Shown: positions 6,213-13,886 of the stretch, one piece after another
How the letters are laid out: each line of letters begins with the position of its first letter
Numbering within the stretch: position 1 is the first letter of the stretch
Assembly (NCBI GenBank): GCA_023387815.1
Contig: JAEWHK010000036.1
Span: 1 to 24,703 of the forward strand
Reading direction: 5' to 3'
DNA length: 24,703 nt
Source of the DNA: Pseudomonadota bacterium
GTDB taxonomy: Bacteria > Pseudomonadota > Gammaproteobacteria > Burkholderiales > Burkholderiaceae_B
Program-made: the position numbers and the translations under genes
Notes under the pieces: generated by a model
What the model saw: the letters and a program-made list of their open reading frames with translations, nothing else
Databases searched by the model: none
What the model was told of the DNA's origin: nothing

Positions 6213-7955
6213 ATGCAACGCACAACGCCCTCTCGTCTGACCGAAATCGCGACACGTAAACTTTCCCGAACAGCGTTGCTGGTGGTCGGGATTCTTTATA
6301 TCTTTGCCGGTCTGTTTTATCGCGATCCATGGAAAACAGACGATCTGACCGGCGTTGCCACCATGCTTTCTGCCATTCGCGGGCAGGAAAACGCCTGGCT
6401 GCTTCCGCAAATTGGTAATTTTGCGTATGCACAAGAGGGACCACTGGTTACCTGGATTGGCGCGCTGTTCATCCGCATCTTTTCTCCCGTCTTTGAACTG
6501 TTCCAGACACCACTGGACGCGCAGATTACGGCGGCACGACTGCCCATTTTCATTTATTTTTTCATCATCATCTGCGCCACCTGGTACGGTACCTACCTGC
6601 TGGCCCGACGCAAGGAATGTCAGCCACTCGCCCTGCCCTTTGGCGGTGAGCCCAACCCGCAGGATTACGGGCGGATGATTGCCGATGCGGCGGTCCTGTT
6701 CATTATTGCCACTATCGGGATCGTGATCCGTATGCACGAAACGTCAACGTTTCCGCTGATCATGATGTGCCAGGCGGTGGCGTTCTACGGCATGGTTCGC
6801 ATGCTCGATCACCCCATACAGGGCAGCAGTCTTGCCGGCATTGGCCTGGCCGGCGCATTTCTGACACGCGGCGCTATCGGTGGGGTTCCCGTGCTGATTG
6901 CCCTGTTCGCTCTCGTGTTCTTTCGCAACGTGGGTCGCGCGCAGAAGCTGTGGCTTTTATGGAGCCTTGCTCTGGCTGCCGCTTGCTGCGCAGTCTGGCT
7001 TTCGGCCGCTGGAGGAGCCAGCGATTACTGGTTGCACAGCTATCTGTTCTGGAACAGCTCCCTGTTCAGTCTGCCCGTCATGTCGGAGTTCCTGTCCACA
7101 CTAAGGGATCTGGCCTGGTTTCTGTGGCCGACCTGGCCGTTCATGATCATTGCCTTGTGGAACTGGCGCAAGTGGATGGATGCACCGCATATCTTCATGC
7201 CTGCATTGCTTCTTGGCGCCTCCCTGTTCACGGTTATCTTCCAGGCAAATGCCTTCGAATCCGAATATGCCATGCTGGCCGTTCCGTGCGCAATCCTGGC
7301 CGCCATGTCCCTGCCCACGCTGCGCCGCTCTGTGGTCAATATGCTTGACTGGTTCTCCATCATGATCATGTCCCTTGCCATGATTGCCACCTGGCTGGGC
7401 TGGGTCGCACTGAATTTCGGCTGGCCGGCAAAGATAAACCACAACATTACGCGACTGCTGACCGGATTCGAGCCGCATATTTCTGCGCTCACCCTGATTC
7501 TTGCCGTCATTGTCTGCGCGGCCTGGTTCTGGACCGTGTCATGGCGGTTGCGCAGCAATCCGGCTGTTCTCTGGCGCGGTATTGTCCTCTCGGCAACGGG
7601 GCTCACACTGACCTGGATGCTGCTGGCCCTGCTCTGGCTGCCTTCCATTGATTACAACCGCAGCTATAAAGCCGTTTCTGAAGAACTGGCAACGGTGATC
7701 AAGGAAAAAAACATTCCTGCAGACTGCATTCGCCAGCATGGCCTGGGTATGGGGCAGCGCGCGGCTTTTTATGTTTTTGACGGACTGCAATTTGCTTTTG
7801 ACGGACATTGTCGATATCTGCTGCTACAGACCACATTTGAAAAAATCGAAGACAAGGCCGAACCTTATCCGGACAATGCCATTCTGATCTGGCAAGGCAA
7901 GCGCCGTCCCGACCGTCACGAAGTCTTCCGACTCATACAATTGCCTGCCGGCTGA
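6213..7955 (+). CDS. ArnT-like (PMT/GT83 family) membrane glycosyltransferase
   Basis: This is an integral membrane glycosyltransferase of the PMT/ArnT class; such enzymes use polyprenyl-phosphate sugars to modify lipid A or other envelope targets. It has 580 residues. TM1 is at about 20-36, then a periplasmic loop with DPWKTDD (38-44) at the position of the conserved acidic motif, and AYAQEGPLVTW (71-81), which parallels the EKPPL segment of ArnT. Roughly ten further hydrophobic segments and a soluble C-terminal domain (about 490-580) follow. No Shine-Dalgarno is evident before 6213. The next gene starts 5 bp after the stop, suggesting one operon with two transporters. No arnBCAD genes are present, so L-Ara4N transfer cannot be assumed; donor and acceptor are unknown. 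Confidence 0.8.
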   Translation: MQRTTPSRLTEIATRKLSRTALLVVGILYIFAGLFYRDPWKTDDLTGVATMLSAIRGQENAWLLPQIGNFAYAQEGPLVTWIGALFIRIFSPVFELFQTPLDAQITAARLPIFIYFFIIICATWYGTYLLARRKECQPLALPFGGEPNPQDYGRMIADAAVLFIIATIGIVIRMHETSTFPLIMMCQAVAFYGMVRMLDHPIQGSSLAGIGLAGAFLTRGAIGGVPVLIALFALVFFRNVGRAQKLWLLWSLALAAACCAVWLSAAGGASDYWLHSYLFWNSSLFSLPVMSEFLSTLRDLAWFLWPTWPFMIIALWNWRKWMDAPHIFMPALLLGASLFTVIFQANAFESEYAMLAVPCAILAAMSLPTLRRSVVNMLDWFSIMIMSLAMIATWLGWVALNFGWPAKINHNITRLLTGFEPHISALTLILAVIVCAAWFWTVSWRLRSNPAVLWRGIVLSATGLTLTWMLLALLWLPSIDYNRSYKAVSEELATVIKEKNIPADCIRQHGLGMGQRAAFYVFDGLQFAFDGHCRYLLLQTTFEKIEDKAEPYPDNAILIWQGKRRPDRHEVFRLIQLPAG

Positions 7956-7960
7956 ACCTG

Positions 7961-9358
7961 ATGTCCTCACGATCGCAACAGACGGCCTTGCGCGGGCCCG
8001 TCCGCAACATTGCGCGCCTCGCGTGGCCGATGCTCATCAGCCAGTGGGCAGGCATGGCTTTTGCTGTCCTGGACAGTACCATGCTCGGCCATACCGACCC
8101 GATCTCGCTGCAAGCCATGGCGCTGGCCGTGTCGATTTTTATGACCATTCACATCGGATTGATGGGGATCGTGCACGCGCTGGTACCCATCTGTGCTCAG
8201 TTATTTGGCGCAGGTCGTAATGAGGAAATTGGTCGCTACATCGGTCAGGGCATCTGGCTGTCATTGTTTCTTTCCCTGCTGGGTGGTTCCCTGCTACTCT
8301 TTCCCGATGTCTGGCTCAGTTACTCGGGGGATCTTCCGGAACCGGTACGTCAGCAGGTCGCTACCTACCTTCGCATTTGCTGTCTGGCTTTGCCCGCGGC
8401 ACTGATGTTCCGCTGCGTGTACGCCCTGACGACGTCCGTGCAAAGACCCCGTATTCTGATGTACATCAGTCTGGGGTCTGTTCTGATCAAATTTGCTTTC
8501 AACTGGGTTCTGATATTTGGTCATCTGGGCATGCCGGCGATGGGCAGTGCCGGTGCGGCAACGTCAACAGCCATCGTGTCATGGATTGCCCTGGCCATCG
8601 GGATTGCCACCATCCTGCGTGATCCCTTTTTTGCCCCTTTTCGACTCCGACTGGGATTGCCGCACTGGGCTTCACAAAAGGAAATATTGCAGCTTGGCTT
8701 ACCCATGGGGGGATCCTATCTGGCCGAGGTCAGTTCCTTCACTTTCATGGCCCTGCTTGCCGCCAGAGAAGGGACCATCGTATCCGGTGGCCATCAGATT
8801 CTGGCCAATCTGGTTTCCCTGCTCTACATGTTTCCTCTTGCCATCGGTATTGCCACATCATCGCTTGTGGCCCAATCTCTGGGTGCGCGACAGCCCGAGC
8901 AGGCCAGGCGTCTGGCAAAGATTGGCATTACGATGGGTCTTGCCGGCGTGGCCCTGAGTCTGACGATTGTCATGGTGGCGCGGCCACAAATCATCGATAT
9001 CTATACGTCGGATTCCGCGATCGCTGCGATGGCATACGCCCTGCTCACCATCCTGCCCTTTATGCATACGAGCGATGCGTTACAATGCATGCTGTCCTAC
9101 ATTCTGCGGGCGCACAAAATCGCGACTATGCCGTTTGTGATTCAGACCGGATCACTGTTTGGCATTGGCCTGCTCGGTGGCTGGTATTTCGGTTTCGGAC
9201 CAGGCTACCGCAAGCTTGACGGCCTGACGGCCGTACTCACTCCTGGAGCGCCACCCGGCGTTTCTTCTCTCTGGATCATGTGCAGTTTCAGCATGGTCCT
9301 GTGCGCCACCATTCTTGCCATCTGGTATTGGAAGTCCGTTAATGAGCAACACCGATAA
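7961..9358 (+). CDS. MATE family multidrug/cation-coupled efflux transporter
   Basis: This is an inner-membrane antiporter of the multi-antimicrobial extrusion family (NorM-like), 465 residues with about twelve hydrophobic segments. The start of each half has the expected pattern: IARLAWPMLISQWAGMAFAVLDSTMLGH at about 17-44, and EILQLGLPMGGSYLAEVSSFTFMALLAAREG in the second half. Substrate is unknown. The ATG at 7961 follows the glycosyltransferase stop by 5 bp, and the last 17 bp overlap the downstream MFS gene, so the three are probably co-transcribed and partly coupled. The C-terminus (after about 400) contains a longer loop, YFGFGPGYRKLDGLTAVLTPGAPPG, before the last helix. No frameshift was seen. 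Confidence 0.92.
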   Translation: MSSRSQQTALRGPVRNIARLAWPMLISQWAGMAFAVLDSTMLGHTDPISLQAMALAVSIFMTIHIGLMGIVHALVPICAQLFGAGRNEEIGRYIGQGIWLSLFLSLLGGSLLLFPDVWLSYSGDLPEPVRQQVATYLRICCLALPAALMFRCVYALTTSVQRPRILMYISLGSVLIKFAFNWVLIFGHLGMPAMGSAGAATSTAIVSWIALAIGIATILRDPFFAPFRLRLGLPHWASQKEILQLGLPMGGSYLAEVSSFTFMALLAAREGTIVSGGHQILANLVSLLYMFPLAIGIATSSLVAQSLGARQPEQARRLAKIGITMGLAGVALSLTIVMVARPQIIDIYTSDSAIAAMAYALLTILPFMHTSDALQCMLSYILRAHKIATMPFVIQTGSLFGIGLLGGWYFGFGPGYRKLDGLTAVLTPGAPPGVSSLWIMCSFSMVLCATILAIWYWKSVNEQHR

Positions 9359-10571
9359 GGCGCAAAGCACCAAATCGCTCGATAGAAAAGTTCCCCTCTG
9401 GTTGTGGCTGCTTGGCCTGATGACGGCCATTGGTCCGTTGACCATCGATATGTACCTGCCTTCATTTCCCGCCATTTCGGCGGATCTGCAGGTCCCATTA
9501 CACAAAGTTGAGCTGACCGTCTCAACCTATCTGCTCGGCCTGGCGTTGTCACAGCTTTTCTATGGTCCCCTGGCCGACCGGTTCGGACGAAAAAAGCCGC
9601 TGCTTGTCGGGCTGGTAATATATATGGCCGCCACCATTGGCTGTGCGCTTGCTACCAGCGTTGATTATTTGCTGTTTTTCCGGTGCATTCAGGCCTGTGG
9701 CGCTGCCTCAGCCATGGTCATTCCTCGTGCGGTGATTCGCGACCAGCTTAATACGCGCGACTCCGCCATGGCCATGTCCATGATGATGCTGATCATGGGT
9801 GTCGCGCCTATCCTGGCACCGCTGATGGGGGGATATCTCTCGCCGGTGACGGGCTGGCGCGGACTGTTTGCCATCATGCTGACCTACAGCACGATCATGT
9901 TTGTACTGGCTGCCGTGCATCTGAAGGAAACCATGGCACCGGAAAAGGCCGTACCGCTGCACCTGGGCACAATTGCGAGGAATTATTTTGATCTGTTGCG
10001 CAGCCGGAACTACATGGGATTCTCTCTGGCGGGCGGTATCGGCATGTCCGGCCTCTTCGCCTATATTTCGGTGTCACCCAGCGTTTTCATCAATATGTAT
10101 GGCGTTCCACAACAGCACTTTGGCCTGTTTTTCGGACTCAATGCCTTTGGGCTGATTGCCGGCTCCCAGATCAGCGCCCGACTGCTGCGGGTTCACTCGC
10201 CCCTAAGGATTCTGCGCAAGGCGCTGGTCTGCGGGTGTGCAAGCATTCTGATCGGACTGGGACTCGCGCTGACGGGTAACCTGAACCTGATACTGCTGAC
10301 GCTGACCCTACTGGGCTTTACCACCAGCCTGGGCTTCATCCTGCCAAATGCAACGGCTCTTGCACTTCGCGATCAGGGACACAGGCTGGGCGTTGCATCG
10401 GCGCTCATGGGCTGCCTGCAGTTTCTGTTTGGTACTCTGAGCAGTGGATCGGTCAGCAGCAATCTGTCTGATTCGCCGGTACCGCTGTTTGTCGGACTGG
10501 CAGTATGCGCCGTGCTTGCCCTGCTTTGTGGTCGTGTCCTGGCAAGGCCGGCCGACGGGAACCTGGGTTAG
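9342..10571 (+). CDS. Bcr/CflA family MFS drug efflux transporter
   Basis: This is a proton-driven efflux pump of the DHA1 Bcr/CflA type, 409 residues with about twelve transmembrane helices. The hallmark DMYLPSFP is at 36-43 in TM1. MFS motif A (GPLADRFGRKKPLL) is at 75-88. The region around RAVIRDQ-x-AMSMMMLIMGVAPILAPLMGG is typical of this subfamily. The ATG at 9342 overlaps the MATE gene by 17 bp and has GGAAG upstream; a longer frame from 9315 lies wholly inside the MATE gene. Family members export bicyclomycin, chloramphenicol, sulfonamides or cysteine; which applies here cannot be read from the sequence. A hairpin overlaps the stop codon. Confidence 0.92.
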   Translation: MSNTDKAQSTKSLDRKVPLWLWLLGLMTAIGPLTIDMYLPSFPAISADLQVPLHKVELTVSTYLLGLALSQLFYGPLADRFGRKKPLLVGLVIYMAATIGCALATSVDYLLFFRCIQACGAASAMVIPRAVIRDQLNTRDSAMAMSMMMLIMGVAPILAPLMGGYLSPVTGWRGLFAIMLTYSTIMFVLAAVHLKETMAPEKAVPLHLGTIARNYFDLLRSRNYMGFSLAGGIGMSGLFAYISVSPSVFINMYGVPQQHFGLFFGLNAFGLIAGSQISARLLRVHSPLRILRKALVCGCASILIGLGLALTGNLNLILLTLTLLGFTTSLGFILPNATALALRDQGHRLGVASALMGCLQFLFGTLSSGSVSSNLSDSPVPLFVGLAVCAVLALLCGRVLARPADGNLG

Positions 10572-10590
10572 GTCTGAACCCACAGGTTCC
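10558..10590 (+). terminator. Hairpin across the MFS stop codon
   Basis: GGAACCTG (10558-10565) and CAGGTTCC (10583-10590) pair perfectly, and GGTT / AACC extends the stem inside a small bulge. It spans the TAG at 10569-10571. No U-tract follows directly (the nearest T run is at 10613), so it may be a weak terminator or an mRNA 3' stabiliser. Confidence 0.45.
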
Positions 10591-10627
10591 TGCAGTGGGC
10601 AAAATCACACGTTTTTTGAATAAACTC

Positions 10628-10657
10628 TTGAATTTGCTTAATTTTTCAGCTTATAAT
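10628..10657 (+). promoter_or_regulatory. Sigma-70-type promoter for rpmB-rpmG
   Basis: TTGAAT (10628-10633) and a perfect TATAAT (10652-10657) are separated by 18 bp. The upstream sequence is AT-rich and could act as an UP element. It is the best promoter match in the gap before rpmB. Confidence 0.65.
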
Positions 10658-10752
10658 GGCTGGCTAACCCTGAACGACTCAGCGCAAAACGCTATTGGTA
10701 TACCAGATATTGGCTTCCTACATTGGGAATCGATAATGGGTAACTTCAAAGC

Positions 10753-10810
10753 AAGCCTTTAATGCAAAGCTTTTAAAGCAAAGCCTTAAAGCGCAATCTT
10801 TAAAGCCTGA
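10753..10810 (+). repeat. Degenerate 14-15 bp tandem repeat in the rpmB leader
   Basis: Four units: AAGCCTTTAATGCA (10753), AAGCTTTTAAAGCA (10767), AAGCCTTAAAGCGCA (10781) and ATCTTTAAAGCCTGA (10796). Each contains a CTTTAA/TTTAAAG-like core, itself nearly palindromic. The period is not a multiple of three, so coding is unlikely. Confidence 0.75.
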
Positions 10811-10884
10811 GTGCGTCGGGACGTACTCTCTGCGAACCATTTACTTTGTATTCAAAGTTCAGATTTCACAGTGCAGTTTTTATG

Positions 10885-10911
10885 TTTTTCGCCAGAACAG
10901 TTGGCGGAAAA
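10885..10911 (+). promoter_or_regulatory. Stable hairpin in the rpmB 5' leader
   Basis: TTTTTCGCCA (10885-10894) pairs with TGGCGGAAAA (10902-10911) over ten positions, one being a G-U wobble, with a 7-base loop. It ends 58 nt before the rpmB start and could be a protein-binding site or an mRNA stability element. Confidence 0.4.
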
Positions 10912-10969
10912 TTCACAGAAGGCCGGCCTGAGCCAAAAATCAGGTCTATAACTTAACGAGGTCAAAATC

Positions 10970-11206
10970 ATGGCAAAAGTCTGCCAAGTCACCGGCAAAG
11001 GCCCAATGTCCGGTAATAATGTTTCACACGCAAACAATAAAACAAAACGTCGCTTCCTGCCTAACCTGCAGAGCCGTCGTTTCTGGGTTGAAAGCGAAAA
11101 CCGCTGGGTCCGTCTGCGCGTTTCCACAAACGCCCTGCGCACGATCGACAAAAAAGGCATTGATGTCGTACTGGCAGAAATGCGCGCCAACGGCCAAAGC
11201 GTTTAA
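10970..11206 (+). CDS. rpmB: Ribosomal protein L28
   Basis: This is a large-subunit protein. The 78 residues closely follow the classic L28 pattern: MAKVCQVTGKGPMSGNNVSHA, then NKTKRRFLPNLQSRRFWVE (about 23-41), and LRTIDKKGIDVVLAEMRANG near the end. It has a single Cys (5), so it is the zinc-free form. The ATG at 10970 has GAGG eight bases upstream. It is followed 35 bp later by rpmG, the usual pairing; radC, often the third neighbour, is not here. Transcription probably starts at the strong promoter 310 bp upstream. Confidence 0.99.
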   Translation: MAKVCQVTGKGPMSGNNVSHANNKTKRRFLPNLQSRRFWVESENRWVRLRVSTNALRTIDKKGIDVVLAEMRANGQSV

Positions 11207-11241
11207 TTCTTTCCTACTAACGATTTCTCCAGGAGCCCATC

Positions 11242-11409
11242 ATGGCAAAAGGCATTCGCGAAAAAATCAAGCTGGAATCCACAGCTGGTACTGGTCACTT
11301 CTACACAACGACCAAAAACAAACGTAACACTCCAGAAAAAATGCTGATCAAAAAATTTGATCCGGTAGCTCGCAAGCACGTTGATTACAAAGAAACAAAA
11401 CTGAAGTAA
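11242..11409 (+). CDS. rpmG: Ribosomal protein L33
   Basis: This large-subunit protein has 55 residues, normal length. It starts MAKGIREKIKLESTAGTGHFYTTTKNKRNTPEKM and ends KFDPVARKHVDYKETKLK, both diagnostic of L33. It lacks cysteines, so it is the C-minus, zinc-independent form. AGGAG at 11231-11235 gives a strong ribosome binding site. It is the second gene of the rpmB-rpmG unit and is followed 51 bp later by a good intrinsic terminator. Confidence 0.99.
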   Translation: MAKGIREKIKLESTAGTGHFYTTTKNKRNTPEKMLIKKFDPVARKHVDYKETKLK

Positions 11410-11460
11410 TCACACCGCAAGCGTATCCTGCAGCCCGTCTGCAGCAGCTCGCAAAATTCA

Positions 11461-11515
11461 GCCCCGTAGCAGCCTGAGATTTCTGAATCAGGCCACTGCG
11501 GGGCTTCTCATTTTC
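11461..11515 (+). terminator. Intrinsic terminator after rpmG
   Basis: The outer stem GCCCCG (11461-11466) / CGGGGC (11499-11504), with TAG / CTG next to it, encloses an inner stem CCTGA / TCAGG. It is followed by the T-rich tract TTCTCATTTT. Position and shape fit a rho-independent terminator of the rpmBG message. Confidence 0.8.
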
Positions 11516-11542
11516 GTCTCTTCATTATTCCTTTACGCTTTT

Positions 11543-11584
11543 CGGATGTCGATTTACGGATGTCGATTTCGAATATCGATTCTG
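11543..11584. repeat. 14-bp tandem repeat
   Basis: CGGATGTCGATTTA (11543-11556) is followed directly by CGGATGTCGATTTC (11557-11570), differing at one base. A degenerate third unit GAATATCGATTCTG (11571-11584) follows. It sits just after the rpmG terminator. Confidence 0.8.
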
Positions 11585-11616
11585 TGCTTTGTATCTTCAG
11601 TTCGCCGTTGCACATC

Positions 11617-11649
11617 CCTCTTCTATCCAATAGTCCTCTTCTATCCAAT
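11617..11649. repeat. 15-bp direct repeat with 18-bp period
   Basis: CCTCTTCTATCCAAT occurs exactly at 11617-11631 and again at 11635-11649, with three bases between the copies. Confidence 0.85.
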
Positions 11650-11742
11650 CTCAGTAGCGAGCGCAGTCCTCCAGATTCTCATCTACGGGCTCTGCATTAC
11701 AGGGCGCATTTGTCCCTGCGTTTCAATCAATCTGGTGTGCTT

Positions 11743-12654
11743 TCAGTCAGCTAATTTGCGCCCGGACCGCCCGGACTGATTTACCGAATCCAGGAAGCTT
11801 TGCATCAGCCTGCCCTGATAGCGGGATCGATGGTAGATAATGGAAAGCTGACGTGTCAGGCTCAGAAACGGCGTATCCAGCATCGCCAGCCTGCCGGAAC
11901 TCACGGCGTGGGTCACTGCCACCTCGGGCAAAAAGGCGATGCCAAGCCCGGCAATCACTGCCTGCTTAATTGCCTCGATCTGTCCCAGTTCCATGACAAC
12001 TTTCACACGGGGAAGCTTATCCAGCTCCACATCACTGACTGCTCGCGTTGCCGAACCGCGTTCGCGCAAAATCCAACGGGCATCGGCAAAATCCTCCGGG
12101 CCCAGTTTGTCAATGGATGCCAGCGGATGGTCAGGTCGAGCGCATACACAAAGCCTGTCGTCCATCCAGTGAACTGATTCCACTGCTTCGTGATGCACCT
12201 GGCCTTCAACGCAGGCCACATCAATACTGTGGTCCACGATCTGTTTGACGATTTCATCCGTGTTGGCCACATTCAGGTGGACGGTCACCCTTTCGTTATT
12301 GAGCACAAATCCACTAAGCAGATCGCCCACGCGGTAATTGCCGACTGTATTACTGGCGCCGATCCTGAACTCCCCGGTCAGAACGTCGGCCTGATCGTCA
12401 GCACGCTGTCGAAACTCAACCATCCGTTCGATGATCTCCTGAGCCAGCGGCAGCAGGCGGCTGCCTTTTTCATTCAGGTAGAGGCGCCCTTTGTCGCGGT
12501 CAAACAACGGCGCGCCCAGTTGTTTTTCCAGTTCAGCAAGGGCCATACTGGCTGCCGGTTGCGTCAGATGCAGCGCATCAGCCGCCGCCTTGACGCTACC
12601 TAAGCGTGCGACATGCGTAAATACATCGAGCTGTTTGGGACTGAGTGATGCCAT
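11743..12654 (-). CDS. LysR-type transcriptional regulator (YeiE-like)
   Basis: This is a DNA-binding regulator of 303 residues, normal LTTR length. The N-terminal winged helix-turn-helix is at about 5-64 (LDVFTHVARLGSVKAAADALHLTQPAASMALAELEKQLG, then LFDRDKGRLYLNEKG). The periplasmic-binding-protein-like effector domain is at about 90-295, including GEFRIGASNTVGNYRVGDLL. It is divergent from a YeiH-family gene, the arrangement of E. coli yeiE-yeiH, which is the basis for the YeiE-like label. The 87-bp intergenic region holds two palindromes. By family logic it would activate the neighbour and repress itself in response to a small ligand; a sulfur oxyanion is a guess from the neighbour only. 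Confidence 0.93.
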   Translation of the reverse strand: MASLSPKQLDVFTHVARLGSVKAAADALHLTQPAASMALAELEKQLGAPLFDRDKGRLYLNEKGSRLLPLAQEIIERMVEFRQRADDQADVLTGEFRIGASNTVGNYRVGDLLSGFVLNNERVTVHLNVANTDEIVKQIVDHSIDVACVEGQVHHEAVESVHWMDDRLCVCARPDHPLASIDKLGPEDFADARWILRERGSATRAVSDVELDKLPRVKVVMELGQIEAIKQAVIAGLGIAFLPEVAVTHAVSSGRLAMLDTPFLSLTRQLSIIYHRSRYQGRLMQSFLDSVNQSGRSGRKLAD

Positions 12655-12675
12655 CAGTTTTCCTTATTCTAGTTA

Positions 12676-12693
12676 TAAAGTATTGTAACTTTA
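12676..12693. promoter_or_regulatory. Candidate LysR-type operator, site 1
   Basis: TAAAGT-attgta-ACTTTA is a perfect 6-bp dyad with a 6-base centre, in the LTTR T-N11-A style. It lies 22 bp from the LysR start and 49 bp from the YeiH start, so it could serve autoregulation or act as the primary recognition site. Confidence 0.5.
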
Positions 12694-12701
12694 CTTATAC
12701 C

Positions 12702-12724
12702 ATATAGATGCCTATGATCTATAT
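12702..12724. promoter_or_regulatory. Candidate operator, site 2
   Basis: ATATAGAT (12702-12709) and ATCTATAT (12717-12724) are exact inverted repeats around a 7-base centre. The dyad covers a -10-like TATGAT (12713-12718), which lies 17 bp downstream of a -35-like TTTACT (12690-12695), so binding would directly affect transcription of the YeiH-family gene. Confidence 0.5.
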
Positions 12725-12741
12725 CTATCAGTAATAAGCTA

Positions 12742-13842
12742 ATGGATATTACATATATTATGTCACTGTCAGCCACTTCCACCTACGCCGTGTCCACTGC
12801 CGCCGGTACAGTCGCCTCCTCGACTACGACAGGTGCAAGCGCCGCCCGTCCTCGCAGAAACTCGATCTGGCCGGGCCTGCTACTCGCGGTTGCCCTGGCT
12901 CTGGTGGCAGAGCTGGCCGGAAATGCTTTGCCTATTATTGGTGGGCCGGTATTCGGCATTCTTTTCGGAATTATCTATCGTAGCACCATGGGCATGCACG
13001 CTACACTGCAGCCCGGCGTGACATTCTCATCCAAAAAAATACTGCAGTTCTCCATTATCATGCTGGGATTTGGCCTCAGCTTTACCCAGGTCATGTCAAC
13101 TGGCGGAGAATCGCTTGCCGTGACGCTGGTTACCATTACGGTGGCGTTTGTCAGCGCCTGGCTGTTGGGCCGGCTGCTGCGCACGCCCTCAGACCTCACA
13201 GTACTTATTGGTGTGGGAACTGCCATTTGCGGGGGCTCTGCCATTGCAGCGGTCACGCCTATCCTGAAACCCTCTGAACACGACACGGCCTTCGCCATTT
13301 CCACGATCTTTCTGTTCAACATCGTGGCCGTCCTGGTCTTCCCTGCGCTGGGTCATATGCTTGGACTGACCGATTACGGCTTCGGCATGTGGGCAGGCAC
13401 TGCAATCAACGATACCTCTTCGGTGGTTGCTGCGGGTTATGCCTACAGCCATGCTGCCGGTGATTTTGCCACCATCGTCAAACTGACTCGTGCCACGCTC
13501 ATTATTCCCATCTGCCTGTTCCTGGTGGTACTGGTTGGCATGCGCAATCGCAAACAGGGTGCACAATCTGTCAGCCTGGCAAAGATCTTCCCATGGTTCA
13601 TTATCTGGTTCCTGGTTGCGTCCTTGATTCGCAGTACAGGTATCCTGCCGGACGTCATGCTGGAATGGCTGAACGTGGCAGCCAAATTCCTGATCGTAAT
13701 TGCCCTGACCGCCGTAGGACTTTCTGCCGACTTACGCAAGATTTTTGCAACCGGCCCCCGTCCGATTCTGTTGGGCTTTCTGGTCTGGATTGCGGTTTCC
13801 GTCAGCAGCCTGATGGTCCAATACGCCATGGGGCAAATGTAG
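12742..13842 (+). CDS. YeiH family putative sulfate exporter membrane protein (UPF0324/PF03601)
   Basis: This is an integral inner-membrane protein of the family annotated as putative sulfate exporters; the true substrate is not established for most members. It has 366 residues and about ten hydrophobic segments. Conserved-looking blocks are GVGTAICGGSAIAAVTPILKP (about 154-174), GMWAGTAINDTSSVVAAGYAYS (about 216-237) and VKLTRATLIIP (about 247-257). The first ~35 residues are a Ser/Thr/Ala-rich tail (SATSTYAVSTAAGTVASSTT) before TM1. Two starts are possible (ATG 12742 or 12760); neither has a clear ribosome binding site. Divergence from a LysR gene matches yeiE-yeiH. Confidence 0.88.
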   Translation: MDITYIMSLSATSTYAVSTAAGTVASSTTTGASAARPRRNSIWPGLLLAVALALVAELAGNALPIIGGPVFGILFGIIYRSTMGMHATLQPGVTFSSKKILQFSIIMLGFGLSFTQVMSTGGESLAVTLVTITVAFVSAWLLGRLLRTPSDLTVLIGVGTAICGGSAIAAVTPILKPSEHDTAFAISTIFLFNIVAVLVFPALGHMLGLTDYGFGMWAGTAINDTSSVVAAGYAYSHAAGDFATIVKLTRATLIIPICLFLVVLVGMRNRKQGAQSVSLAKIFPWFIIWFLVASLIRSTGILPDVMLEWLNVAAKFLIVIALTAVGLSADLRKIFATGPRPILLGFLVWIAVSVSSLMVQYAMGQM

Positions 13843-13886
13843 GGTTCAAAGAGGAACGCCCGTGCGGCCTAGAATCACTGTCTCAC

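Larger units (their letters stand above)
10572..10969. other. Promoter and long leader of rpmB-rpmG
   Basis: This 398-bp gap has no convincing ORF. It contains a promoter at 10628-10657, a degenerate 14-15 bp tandem array at 10753-10810 and a stable hairpin at 10885-10911. A smaller CCTGA / TCAGG hairpin is at 10927-10944. The GAGG ribosome binding site of rpmB is at 10958. If transcription starts near 10664, the leader is about 300 nt, unusually long for a ribosomal protein pair. Confidence 0.6.
11410..11742. other. Non-coding gap between rpmG and the LysR gene
   Basis: This 333-bp gap lies between convergent genes. It contains the rpmG terminator and two short tandem arrays (11543-11584 and 11617-11649). 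Small open frames exist here (such as 11560-11754), but they have no ribosome binding site, run into the LysR gene on the opposite strand, and simply translate the repeats. Confidence 0.6.

Noticed and set aside
6213..10571. Polymyxin-resistance (arn) operon
   Set aside because: Only an ArnT-like protein is present; none of arnB, arnC, arnA, arnD, arnE or arnF is seen, and the neighbours are efflux pumps.
10753..11649. CRISPR array
   Set aside because: The repeats are 14-18 bp, directly abutting or with a 3-bp gap, degenerate, and have no unique spacers or cas genes nearby.
11546..11779. Short plus-strand proteins after rpmG
   Set aside because: They translate the tandem repeats, overlap the end of the LysR gene and have no ribosome binding site.
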